A stretch of 64,000 bases of DNA from Candidatus Dactylopiibacterium carminicum. Lineage in GTDB: Bacteria > Pseudomonadota > Gammaproteobacteria > Burkholderiales > Rhodocyclaceae. Of the stretch, positions 43,002 to 51,002 are shown one piece after another. The notes under the pieces are model-generated. The model ran no database searches and had not been told where the DNA came from. It saw only the letters and a list, made by a program, of their open reading frames with translations. The stretch covers positions 1 through 64,000 of the forward strand of contig NZ_MDUX01000008.1 in assembly GCF_014736495.1 (NCBI RefSeq), read 5' to 3'. Position numbers and translations under genes: made by a program. The first letter of the stretch is position 1. Every line of letters starts with the position of its first letter.

Positions 43002-43929
43002 CCTCGACCGCAGCCGTACCGAGATCATCCTGATCGTCGACGATGTGCCCGAGAACCTCTCGGTGCTGCACGACGCACTGGATGAATCCGGCTTCACGGT
43101 GCTGGTTGCCATCAACGGCGAGTCGGCGCTCGCGCGTGCTCGCCAGAGCCTGCCGGACATCATCCTGCTCGACGCCATGATGCCCGGCATGGACGGCTTC
43201 GAGGTGGCACGCCGGCTCAAGGCCGATTTCTCCACGCGCCACATCCCCATCATCTTCATGACCGGCCTCACCGAGACCGAGCACGTCGTCGCCGCCTTCG
43301 CCGCTGGCGGCACCGACTACGTGATCAAGCCGGTGCGTACCGGCGAGGTGATCGCGCGCGTGCATACGCATCTGGCCAGTGCGCGTGAGATGAAACAGGC
43401 GCGCAGCGCCCTGGATGCCTTCGGCCAGGCCACGCTGGCGGTGCGCCCCGAGAGTGGCCGCATCACCTGGCAGACGCCGCTGGCGCGCCGCCTGATCGCC
43501 GATTATTTCTCCGGGGAATCCCGTGCAGAACATGCGCCGGCCACCGTGATGCACTGGCTGGACCAGGTGCTGACCACCACGCGCGGGCTGCCGCCGCAGG
43601 CTCCGATGTCGCTGAACATCGTCCATGACGCACGCCGCCTCAGCTTCACGCTGCACGAGCAGACCGCCGATGGCGAATGGCTGATCGTGCTGCGCGAGGA
43701 GAACGACGCCGCGCAGATCGAAGCCCTGCTGGCCGCCTTTCCGCTCACGCGCAAGGAAGCCGAGGTGCTCTACTGGGTCACGCGGGGCAAGACCAGCCCG
43801 GATATCGGCGAAATCCTCGGCTCCAGCCCGCGCACGGTGAACAAGCACCTGGAGCACGTCTACGAAAAGCTCGGCGTGGAAAACCGGACCGCCGCCGCCA
43901 AGCTGGCGCTGGAGCGGCTGCGCGGCTGA
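42988..43929 (+). CDS. LuxR-type response regulator, partner of the NCS1 kinase
   Basis: A 313-residue regulator. The receiver domain (residues about 13-130) has ILIVDDVPENLSVLHDAL, phospho-acceptor DIILLDAMMPGMDG and the Lys in GTDYVIKPVRTGEVIA. A linker of about 110 residues (VMHWLDQVLTTTRGL) precedes a GerE/LuxR helix-turn-helix (TRKEAEVLYWVTRGKTSPDI, SSPRTVNKHLEHVYEKL). It overlaps the kinase gene by 14 bp and is certainly co-expressed. The shared 17-bp motif near both this operon and urtA is the likely binding site. Confidence 0.92.
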   Translation: MQALDLDRSRTEIILIVDDVPENLSVLHDALDESGFTVLVAINGESALARARQSLPDIILLDAMMPGMDGFEVARRLKADFSTRHIPIIFMTGLTETEHVVAAFAAGGTDYVIKPVRTGEVIARVHTHLASAREMKQARSALDAFGQATLAVRPESGRITWQTPLARRLIADYFSGESRAEHAPATVMHWLDQVLTTTRGLPPQAPMSLNIVHDARRLSFTLHEQTADGEWLIVLREENDAAQIEALLAAFPLTRKEAEVLYWVTRGKTSPDIGEILGSSPRTVNKHLEHVYEKLGVENRTAAAKLALERLRG

Positions 43930-43960
43930 GCCGCCTGCGGACGCTCGGAATCCAGACCCA

Positions 43961-44025
43961 TGGTGCGCGTGGCGCACCCTACCGCCAAAATCCGTGCCGA
44001 TCGCGTAGGGTGCGCACCGCGCACC
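43961..44025. repeat. GTAGGGTGCGC-family element (inverted arrangement)
   Basis: GGTGCGCGTGGCGCACCCTA followed 22 bp later by GTAGGGTGCGCACCGCGCAC: the two arms face each other. Same arms as at 57957-58020 and 19908-19979. Confidence 0.75.
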
Positions 44026-44072
44026 TCAACCGGACACGCCCTGTCCGCGCCCGGAAACTTTTGTTCCAGGGC

Positions 44073-44975
44073 ATGGGCAGCAAGGGCTGGCGCGCTATCC
44101 TCCTGCGCTTGCTGTCCATCGCCATCAATTCCGTGAACATCTTCTGGATGCTGCTTTCGTGCTTCATGTTCGCCACCATGGGGGCCTGCGTGAAGCTTGT
44201 CGCGCCGTTTTTCAATGCCGGGCAGACCGTGCTGACCCGGGGCCTCATCCCCGTGGTGCTGATCGGCGGCTGGATGCTGTGGCAGGGCGCCAGCCTGCGC
44301 ACGCCGCACTGGCGCAGCCACCTTGCGCGCTCGGCGGCGGGGGCGACCTCCATGATCATGTTCTTCGCTGCGATCTCGTTGCTGCCGCTGGCCGCCGCGG
44401 TCACGCTCAACAACACCTCGGCACTGATCATGGCGGGCCTGTTCGCCTTCCGCCAGCGTCCGCCGGCTTATCTCGTCTTTGGTCTGGTGCTGGGGCTGGT
44501 GGGCGTGGCGATGCTGCTGCAGCCTTCGTTCTCCTCCAGTCAATGGGTGGGCGTGCTGCTCGGGGTCTGCTCGGCCTTCCTTTCCAGCGTGGCCCTGCTC
44601 AACCTGCGCGATCTCGCACGGGCCGGCGAGCCGGAATGGCGCACGGTGCTGATCCTTTCCATGATGATGAGCACGCTCTCCTTCCCCGTGTCTCTGAGCA
44701 TGCCCTCGAACGCCGCGGCGGCCGGTCTGAATGAATGGAGCCTGTTGCTTGCCGTGGGGATTTGCGGCGGTGTGGGGCAGCTCTCGCTCACACGCGCCTA
44801 CCGCTATGGCCGCACCCTGGTGACCGCCAGCCTTGGCTACGCCACGGTGGTGTTCTCCAGCCTCTACGGGGTGTTCGTCTGGGGCGAACACCTGTCGCCC
44901 GCCGCCTGGGCCGGCATTGTCGCCATCGTGATCGCAGGCCTGATCACGACCTGGCAGCCGCAGAGAAAGAAATAG
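44073..44975 (+). CDS. EamA/DMT-superfamily metabolite exporter
   Basis: A 300-residue membrane protein with ten predicted helices in two EamA halves: NIFWMLLSCFMFATMGACVK, NAGQTVLTRGLIPVVLIGGW and, in the second half, WSLLLAVGICGGVGQLSLTR, YATVVFSSLYGVFVWGEHLS. The glycine-rich family repeats are visible. The substrate cannot be read from sequence; such proteins export amino acids or other metabolites. The start is uncertain: ATG 44073 is listed, and ATG 44148 is also compatible with the fold. Confidence 0.85.
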   Translation: MGSKGWRAILLRLLSIAINSVNIFWMLLSCFMFATMGACVKLVAPFFNAGQTVLTRGLIPVVLIGGWMLWQGASLRTPHWRSHLARSAAGATSMIMFFAAISLLPLAAAVTLNNTSALIMAGLFAFRQRPPAYLVFGLVLGLVGVAMLLQPSFSSSQWVGVLLGVCSAFLSSVALLNLRDLARAGEPEWRTVLILSMMMSTLSFPVSLSMPSNAAAAGLNEWSLLLAVGICGGVGQLSLTRAYRYGRTLVTASLGYATVVFSSLYGVFVWGEHLSPAAWAGIVAIVIAGLITTWQPQRKK

Positions 44976-45025
44976 GGCGCAACCCGGCCTGGACCTCGGT
45001 GTGGGTCAGGCGGAGAGGCGTTGCC

Positions 45026-46369
45026 TCACCCCCGCTTCAGCCACGGGTAGAACTGCCGGTCTTCACGCAGCATGTGATTGGCAATGACGTCGACGATCAG
45101 GAAACGCGCCAGTTGCGATACCTGCGGCCAGGCGGGCGTTTGCCGCAGGGCTTCGCGCAGGGCCTGGGCCTGGGCGATCAGGTAGTAGTGGGCTTCCTTG
45201 TGCCGCGGCAGCCCCGGCCAGGCCAGTGAGGCGAGCACCGTTTCCTCGCTAGCGAAATGTGCGCGGGTGTCGGCCATGAGCTGGTCTATGGCGGCGCAGG
45301 TTTCTTCGAATGAGAGGTTGCTCGTATCGGCCAGCAGGGTCTGAAGCCGGTCGATGCTTTCGAACAGGCGGCGGTGCTCCGCGTCGATCCGGCTGTGGCC
45401 GGATTCGAAATGGCGCCGCCACAGCAGGCGCACCACATGCAGTTCCGGTGCATCGTCTTCCGGTGCGTCGCTCGGTGTATGGATGGCAACCCTGTTGCGG
45501 CCCTGAGCCTTGGCCCGGTAGAGCGCCTCATCTGCCTTGGTCAGCGCGAGTTCGATGTCCTCGACATCCAGATGCCATTCTGCGACGCCGATGCTGATGC
45601 TCGCTTTGAGCCCTTCATCGAAACCTTGTGCGGCTACGGCCCGGCAGAGTTTTTCCGCGGCTTCGGCGGCGTGGGTGAGATCGGCGTGTGGCATCAGCAC
45701 GGTGAATTCGTCGCCGCCCCAGCGCGTGACCAGATCCGATTCGCGGGTGTTGTGCCGCACCACCTGGGCGACCTGCTGCAGCATGCGGTCGCCGGTTTCA
45801 TGGCCGCAGCTGTCATTGATCGATTTGAAGTGGTCCACGTCGAAGATCAGCAGGGAGATCGGATGCCCGTAGCGCTGGGCGCGTTCGCGTTCGACCTCGG
45901 CCATGTGCTCGAAATGGTGTCGGTTGCAGACGCCGGTGAGTGCGTCGGTCTCGCCCTGATGGCGCAGTTGCAGTTCCAGTTCATGGCGTGCGGTGATGTT
46001 GCTGGCTACCCAGATGACGGCTTCCTCTCCCTTGATGCAGAAGGGAAGCGGCTGGATGCGCCCTTCGAACCAGATCGGCTGTGACGGCCCCGCGCTGGCC
46101 AGACCCCTTATATCGTTTGCCGCCAGTGCGTATTCCACGACCTGTAGCTGCCTGCTTTCCAGGGTTTTCGCGATTTCGCCGACGAACCAGTCGGCTTTCT
46201 CCCGTACCAGCACGTCATGTACGGTCTTGCCGATGAGAAAGCTGCCGTCGTGGTAATAGCGCGTATCCGTGCCTCCCAGTACCGCGATGTAACGGCCATC
46301 ACGACTCAGGACGAAAACCGGGTCGGGCAGGGCGGCAAGAACCGCGTTGAGCTCGGCGAGTGAAAACAT
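45026..46369 (-). CDS. PAS-GGDEF diguanylate cyclase with C-terminal hemerythrin
   Basis: A 447-residue soluble signalling protein. A PAS-like sensor is at residues about 6-125 (LAALPDPVFVLSRDGRYIAV), a GGDEF domain at about 140-295 with an intact RWGGDEF active site (TDALTGVCNRHHFE, LIFDVDHFKSINDSCGHETG), and a hemerythrin domain at about 315-447 with the iron ligands H in ESGHSRIDAEHRRLFE, HFASEE, HKEAHYY and NHMLRED. No inhibitory-site RxxD is clear. It would make cyclic di-GMP in response to oxygen, nitric oxide or redox state sensed by the di-iron site. EAL is absent. Confidence 0.92.
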   Translation of the reverse strand: MFSLAELNAVLAALPDPVFVLSRDGRYIAVLGGTDTRYYHDGSFLIGKTVHDVLVREKADWFVGEIAKTLESRQLQVVEYALAANDIRGLASAGPSQPIWFEGRIQPLPFCIKGEEAVIWVASNITARHELELQLRHQGETDALTGVCNRHHFEHMAEVERERAQRYGHPISLLIFDVDHFKSINDSCGHETGDRMLQQVAQVVRHNTRESDLVTRWGGDEFTVLMPHADLTHAAEAAEKLCRAVAAQGFDEGLKASISIGVAEWHLDVEDIELALTKADEALYRAKAQGRNRVAIHTPSDAPEDDAPELHVVRLLWRRHFESGHSRIDAEHRRLFESIDRLQTLLADTSNLSFEETCAAIDQLMADTRAHFASEETVLASLAWPGLPRHKEAHYYLIAQAQALREALRQTPAWPQVSQLARFLIVDVIANHMLREDRQFYPWLKRG

Positions 46370-46657
46370 GCTGGGTGCAAGGGTGGCCGAAGGGTGCTTT
46401 CAGGCTGGAGCATCCGGGGATCAGCGTCAAGCCTTCGTCGCGGTCCGCCAGGGCGTGCGGCACGGTTCGTTCGATCGGCCAGAAGCGCGCTGGGGGAGAC
46501 GGCCGGCGATGACCCTGTTGCGGGTGGCGTCTTATACTTCCGCGCCAGAGTGGCCAGAAAGGCCTTCAGCTTATAAAAAGGGTCGCCAGATCAGTGTCTT
46601 GGCGACACCAGAACGATACTTACGGGGTACTGTGTCTGCGAAGCTTCCGGAGGGAGG

Positions 46658-47689
46658 ATGTACGACATCGTATTCCATGGGCTTTTGCTCGATGGGTTTG
46701 AAGCACGGGCGGTGAGGGTTGCCGTGGCGGCACGCCTGGGGCTGGGGGCCGCGCAGCTGGAGCGCCTGTTCTGCGGCCAGCGGGTGACGCTCAAGCGTGG
46801 TCTGGGGGAGGAGTCCGCCAGACGCTATCTTGCCGTGCTGCGCGGGCTGGGCTTGCAGGCCGAGGTGCAGCCCAGTGGCGGCCGCGAGATCATGGCGCGT
46901 TTCAAGCTGGTGTATTGGGGAGGCGTCGTCCAGGGCTTCACCCGTCCTGCCGTCATGGCCGCCGCCGTCAAGACGTTCCGTCTGCCGCCGTCTGAGCTGC
47001 TGGCCCTGTTCAGCGGGAACAAGGCGGTACTCAAACGGGGGCTGAGTGCCCGCGACGGGGCGGGGTACATCGTCCGGCTGGCGCATATGGGCATGTTGGC
47101 GGAGTTGGAGGTCGAGCGTGCGGGCGGCGAAAACCCGGCGCCCGCGACGGCCCGTGCCGGCAAACGGCCCGGGCATCGTCAGCTTCCGAAAAGGGATGCC
47201 GAACTGGCGTTGCTACGGACCGAATACGAGTTGCCGAGGGTTTCCGCCAGCGTGGAAGAGTTCGACCGGCCAGCTCCCGTCGTTGCCCCGCGGCCGCCGT
47301 CAACGCGTGCCCAGGCCACGGTGGCGGGGCGCCCGGCACTGTCGCCCGCGGTGGCGAGGCCTGTGCCGGATGCCTATACGCGCTGCGCGCAGTGCGGGCA
47401 CCGCCAACCACTCGCTGCGCGGTGCAAGGTCTGCGGCAGCGAGCTGGTACGCCGCAAGGTGCGAGGCGCGGCAGGGCATCGTCCGCTGCCAATGGATGCT
47501 TCCGCCCATGGCGCGCCTACCACGGTGCTGGGCGGGCAGGGAGCGCCTGCCGTGCAGATCGGTCGTGGACGGAGAGCGGCGGGCCCGGAGCCGGCCATCG
47601 TGCGCTTCCAGATATCCCTGAGCCGGGAGCAGGTGTTCTATGCATTGGCCGTAGGCGCCTTCCTGGCGGTGTGGTTCTGGTTCTGGTGA
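46658..47689 (+). CDS. Zinc-ribbon, tail-anchored protein with duplicated N-terminal domain
   Basis: A 343-residue protein of unknown function. Residues 3-75 and 80-150 are two copies of one domain: GLLLDGFEARAVRVAVAARL ... LFCGQRVTLKRGL, and GGVVQGFTRPAVMAAAVKTF ... LFSGNKAVLKRGL. This module is known from the N-termini of some DUF805-type membrane proteins. A Pro/Ala-rich linker leads to a zinc ribbon (CAQCGHRQPLAARCKVCG, about residue 243) and a C-terminal helix (VFYALAVGAFLAVWFWFW) that ends at the last residue, so it is tail-anchored. No partner gene is close. Confidence 0.75.
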   Translation: MYDIVFHGLLLDGFEARAVRVAVAARLGLGAAQLERLFCGQRVTLKRGLGEESARRYLAVLRGLGLQAEVQPSGGREIMARFKLVYWGGVVQGFTRPAVMAAAVKTFRLPPSELLALFSGNKAVLKRGLSARDGAGYIVRLAHMGMLAELEVERAGGENPAPATARAGKRPGHRQLPKRDAELALLRTEYELPRVSASVEEFDRPAPVVAPRPPSTRAQATVAGRPALSPAVARPVPDAYTRCAQCGHRQPLAARCKVCGSELVRRKVRGAAGHRPLPMDASAHGAPTTVLGGQGAPAVQIGRGRRAAGPEPAIVRFQISLSREQVFYALAVGAFLAVWFWFW

Positions 47690-47793
47690 CGCCGGAGTGG
47701 CTATTTCGCGACATCTTCTGTCGTCATGGCGATAGCCGGCAGCGCTGACCTGGCCTAGCATGCAGGACTGTTTCTGCGTACTTCCCCTTTCCC

Positions 47794-48780
47794 ATGCTAG
47801 ACATTCTCAAGAAACTCGCGCGTGACTGGTTCCTCGCCGGCATGCTGCTGTCGGTGATCGTTGCCTCTTTTGTCCCCGATATCGGCCGCAGCGGCGGCTG
47901 GATACATGCCGACACGTTGTCCGATTACGGCATCTTCCTCATTTTTTTCCTGCACGGCATCGGGCTTTCCACCGAGAATCTGCGCCGCGGTATCTCGCGC
48001 TGGAAGCTGCATGTGCTGGTGCAGGTATTCACCTTCGGGGTGTTTCCCTTGCTGTGGTGGGTGCTGAATCTGGGCGTGGGGCGCTGGCTGCCGCAGGATC
48101 TGATGTTCGGCTTCTTCTATCTATGCGCGTTGCCCTCCACGATCTCATCTTCCGTGGCGATGACCAGCCTCGCGCGCGGCAACGTGCCGGGCGCGATCTT
48201 CAACGCAACCTTGTCGACCCTGCTGGGCATTTTCCTCACGCCGCTGCTGGTGAGCCTGCTCATGGGGCAGAGCGGCCAGCTCGACCTGGGTGAGGCGATG
48301 TTCAACATCGCGCGCCTGCTGCTGCTGCCCTTCGTTGTCGGCCAGGTGCTGCGTCCGCTGTGGGGGGCGTGGTTCGCACGCTACAAGAAGTACACCAACG
48401 TCATCGATCGCGGCGTGATCCTGCTGCTGGTGTTCTCAGCGTTCAGCGATTCGGTGGCCGACGGGCTGTGGAGCAAGCATGGCGTCTGGCTGATCGTGCA
48501 GACGCTGATCGGTGCTGCCGTGATCCTTGCCATCGTGCTGTGGCTGTCGCGTTTCGCGGCGCGCCGCGCGGGCTTCGAGATCGAGGATGAGATCGCGGCG
48601 GTCTTCTGCGGCTCGAAGAAGACGCTGGCTTCCGGCGTGCCGATGGCCAAGCTGCTCTTCGGCAGCCAGCCTGCCATCGGCGTGATCGTGCTGCCGATCA
48701 TGTTCTACCACCAGCTGCAGCTTTTCGTCTGCGCGCTGATGGCGCGGCGCTATGCCGCCAGGGTGGATCCGGACGCCTGA
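47794..48780 (+). CDS. Bile acid:sodium symporter family protein (SBF-like)
   Basis: A 328-residue membrane protein with nine or ten helices of the SBF-like/YfeH group: GIFLIFFLHGIGLSTENLRR, LPSTISSSVAMTSLARGNVP and, near the C-terminus, AVFCGSKKTLASGVPMAKLL. The paired GN/PST and GSKKTL crossover motifs are typical of the Na+-binding fold. The substrate is unknown; these proteins take up organic anions. It starts with ATG 47794. Confidence 0.88.
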   Translation: MLDILKKLARDWFLAGMLLSVIVASFVPDIGRSGGWIHADTLSDYGIFLIFFLHGIGLSTENLRRGISRWKLHVLVQVFTFGVFPLLWWVLNLGVGRWLPQDLMFGFFYLCALPSTISSSVAMTSLARGNVPGAIFNATLSTLLGIFLTPLLVSLLMGQSGQLDLGEAMFNIARLLLLPFVVGQVLRPLWGAWFARYKKYTNVIDRGVILLLVFSAFSDSVADGLWSKHGVWLIVQTLIGAAVILAIVLWLSRFAARRAGFEIEDEIAAVFCGSKKTLASGVPMAKLLFGSQPAIGVIVLPIMFYHQLQLFVCALMARRYAARVDPDA

Positions 48781-48880
48781 GCCGGCCGTCAGCGGGGATC
48801 AGCCCTGCTGGCGGAGGGGTTGTGCTCCGCGCCGGGCGCGCTAGGCTGAAGTTGTTGCCGGCTCCCGCGAGGATTGAAGC

Positions 48881-49354
48881 ATGTACCCCAATGCCGAACT
48901 CGATCTCCATGTCGACCGTCTGCTGCGCGCGTCGCGCACCCGGCTCTGGCAGGCCTGGTCAGACCCCGCGCAGCTCAAGGAATGGTGGTGCCCGAAGCCT
49001 TGGGTCACCGAGGTCCGCGCCTTCGATTTCCGGCCCGGTGGGGCCTTCCACACCTTCATGCACGGCCCCGATGGCGGCACCAGCGACAACCCCGGCTGCT
49101 TCCTGGAGATCGTGCCCTTCCAGCGCATCGTGTGTACCAGCACCCTGCTCGCGGGCTGGCGCCCGGCGCCGAATCCCTGGATGCCGATGACGGCGATTTT
49201 CACCTTCGCCGATGAGGAAGGCGGCACGCGTTATCGCGCCCACGTGATGCATGCGACCACCGAGGCGCGCCTCCAGCATGAGCAGATGGGCTTCCACGAG
49301 GGCTGGGGCATCTGCATCCAGCAACTCGACGAGCATGCGCTGACCCTCGCCTGA
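48881..49354 (+). CDS. SRPBCC (AHSA1-like) domain protein
   Basis: A 157-residue soluble protein of the SRPBCC/AHSA1 fold: LLRASRTRLWQAWSDPAQLK, EWWCPKPWVTEVRAFDFRPG, GFHEGWGICIQQLDEHA. This fold binds hydrophobic ligands; no function is assigned. It precedes urtA on the same strand with a 112-bp gap that contains the candidate operator. Confidence 0.85.
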   Translation: MYPNAELDLHVDRLLRASRTRLWQAWSDPAQLKEWWCPKPWVTEVRAFDFRPGGAFHTFMHGPDGGTSDNPGCFLEIVPFQRIVCTSTLLAGWRPAPNPWMPMTAIFTFADEEGGTRYRAHVMHATTEARLQHEQMGFHEGWGICIQQLDEHALTLA

Positions 49355-49365
49355 TTACGCATCCC

Positions 49366-49382
49366 TACGCACTCTGACGTAT
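49366..49382 (+). promoter_or_regulatory. Candidate operator upstream of urtA
   Basis: TACGCACTCTGACGTAT matches the motif at 39491-39507 except for the middle three bases. A further TACGCA half-site lies just upstream (49356-49361). It ends 84 bp before the urtA ATG, a suitable position for an activator of the urea operon. Confidence 0.5.
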
Positions 49383-49466
49383 TCAATCCGGCTGGGCGCC
49401 TCCCTACAGTGGCGACACGCGGCAGACGGCTGCCGCCTGCCACCACCACTTTCCAGGGAGCCTCAC

Positions 49467-50741
49467 ATGCAATCTCGTCGCAGCTTCATCAAGGTCTCGG
49501 CCGTGTCCGCCGCCATGGCGATGGCCGGTCTTGTCTCGTTCGGCGTTCAGGCTGCCGACACGATCAAGGTCGGCGTCCTGCATTCGCTGTCGGGCACGAT
49601 GGCCATTTCGGAAACGGTGCTCAAGGACACCGCGCTGATGGCGATCGACGAGATCAACGCCAAGGGCGGCGTGCTGGGCAAGAAGCCCGAACCGGTGGTG
49701 GTCGATCCCGCCTCCGACTGGCCGCTGTTCGCCGAAAAGGCCCGCCAGCTGATCTCCCAGGACAAGGTGGCGGTGACCTTCGGCTGCTGGACCTCGGTGT
49801 CGCGCAAGTCGGTGCTGCCGGTGTTCGAGGAACTCAATTCGCTGCTCTTTTACCCGGTGCAGTACGAGGGTGAGGAACTCTCCAAGAACGTTTTCTACAC
49901 CGGCGCCGCGCCCAACCAGCAGGCCATCCCGGCGGTGGAATACCTGCTCTCCAAGGACGGCGGCTCGGCCAAGCGCTTCGTGCTGCTGGGCACCGACTAC
50001 GTGTACCCGCGTACCACCAATAAGATCCTGCGCGCTTTCCTGAAGTCCAAGGGCGTGAGTGACGCCGACATCCTGGAGGAATACACCCCCTTCGGTCACA
50101 GCGACTATCAATCCATCATCGCCAAGATCAAGAAGTTCGCTTCCGAAGGCAAGAAGACCTCCGTGGTCTCCACCATCAACGGCGACTCCAACGTGCCTTT
50201 CTACAAGGAGCTGGGCAACCAGGGCCTGAAGGCCACGGATGTGCCGGTAGTGGCCTTCTCGGTGGGTGAGGAAGAGTTGCGCGGTGTGGATACCAAGCCG
50301 CTGGTGGGCCACCTGGCCGCCTGGAACTACTTCATGAGCATCAAGAACCCGACCAACACCGCGTTCGTGAAGCAATGGAGTGCCTATGCCAAGGCCAAGA
50401 ACATCCCCGGCCACAAGGACAAGCCGCTGACCAACGACCCGATGGAAGCCACCTACATCGGCATCCACATGTGGGCGCAGGCGGTCGAGAAGGCCAAGAG
50501 CACCGATACCGACAAAGTGATCGCCGCCATGGCCGGCCAGACCTTCAAGGCGCCGGGCGGCTTCGTGTCCACCATGGATGCGAAGAACCACCACCTGCAC
50601 AAGCCGGTGTTCATCGGCGAGATCCGCGCGGACGGCCAGTTCGACGTGGTGTGGAAGACCAAGGGTCCGGTCAAGGCGCAGCCCTGGAGCCCCTACATCC
50701 CCGAGAACAAGGGCAAGAAGGACGAACCCGAGAAGAAGTAA
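49467..50741 (+). CDS. urtA: Urea ABC transporter substrate-binding protein UrtA
   Basis: A 424-residue periplasmic binding protein. It begins with a Tat-like signal (SRRSFIK followed by a hydrophobic core, VSAVSAAMAMAGLVSFG, and AQAAD-type cleavage at about residue 29). The mature part has IKVGVLHSLSGTMAISE, FGCWTSVSRKSVLPVFEELN, YPVQYEGEELSKNVFYTGAA and GDSNVPFYKEL, matching UrtA rather than branched-chain amino acid binders. GGGAG precedes the ATG by 7 nt. It captures urea at low concentration for UrtBCDE. Confidence 0.95.
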   Translation: MQSRRSFIKVSAVSAAMAMAGLVSFGVQAADTIKVGVLHSLSGTMAISETVLKDTALMAIDEINAKGGVLGKKPEPVVVDPASDWPLFAEKARQLISQDKVAVTFGCWTSVSRKSVLPVFEELNSLLFYPVQYEGEELSKNVFYTGAAPNQQAIPAVEYLLSKDGGSAKRFVLLGTDYVYPRTTNKILRAFLKSKGVSDADILEEYTPFGHSDYQSIIAKIKKFASEGKKTSVVSTINGDSNVPFYKELGNQGLKATDVPVVAFSVGEEELRGVDTKPLVGHLAAWNYFMSIKNPTNTAFVKQWSAYAKAKNIPGHKDKPLTNDPMEATYIGIHMWAQAVEKAKSTDTDKVIAAMAGQTFKAPGGFVSTMDAKNHHLHKPVFIGEIRADGQFDVVWKTKGPVKAQPWSPYIPENKGKKDEPEKK

Positions 50742-50790
50742 GCCACCTTCGGGGGAAGCCGGTCGGTTGGGCGCCACCCTGCATGGGGTG

Positions 50791-50861
50791 CGTCATTCCG
50801 GCGAAGGCCGGGATCCAGATCCGCGTGAAGCTTCTGGATTCCGGCATCCGCCGGAATGACG
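50791..50861. repeat. CATTCCGGCG-family palindromic repeat between urtA and urtB
   Basis: CGTCATTCCGGCGAAGGCCG opens and CCGCCGGAATGACGG closes a roughly 70-bp inverted repeat. Similar elements lie at 55376-55446, 56542-56613 and, partially, at 57000-57024. Confidence 0.85.
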
Positions 50862-50901
50862 GAATCGTTCCGGCCGGCGGGCTCCCCCGGCAATGTACCG
50901 C

Positions 50902-50923
50902 GCGGCCGGAGGTATCCGGCCGC
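50902..50923. terminator. Hairpin before urtB
   Basis: GCGGCCGGA, a GGTA loop and TCCGGCCGC form a perfect 9-bp stem. There is no T-run; it may attenuate or process the urtA-urtB transcript, helping produce more UrtA than permease. Confidence 0.4.
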
Positions 50924-51002
50924 AACCTGCGGAGCCTTGCATGGCTTGCGCAGCCTTCGCGCCCCGGGCGCGATCCTGTTTCAACAGAGAAGCCGGACTG
51001 TC

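Noticed and set aside
38808-43313. 1501-codon open frame antisense to the NCS1-kinase gene
   Set aside because: The sense strand encodes a complete transporter-kinase with conserved motifs; the antisense frame is His/Arg/Gln-rich, as expected for a shadow.
44073-44975. Amino-acid-specific assignment for the EamA protein
   Set aside because: The family is too broad; nothing in the sequence or neighbours fixes the substrate.
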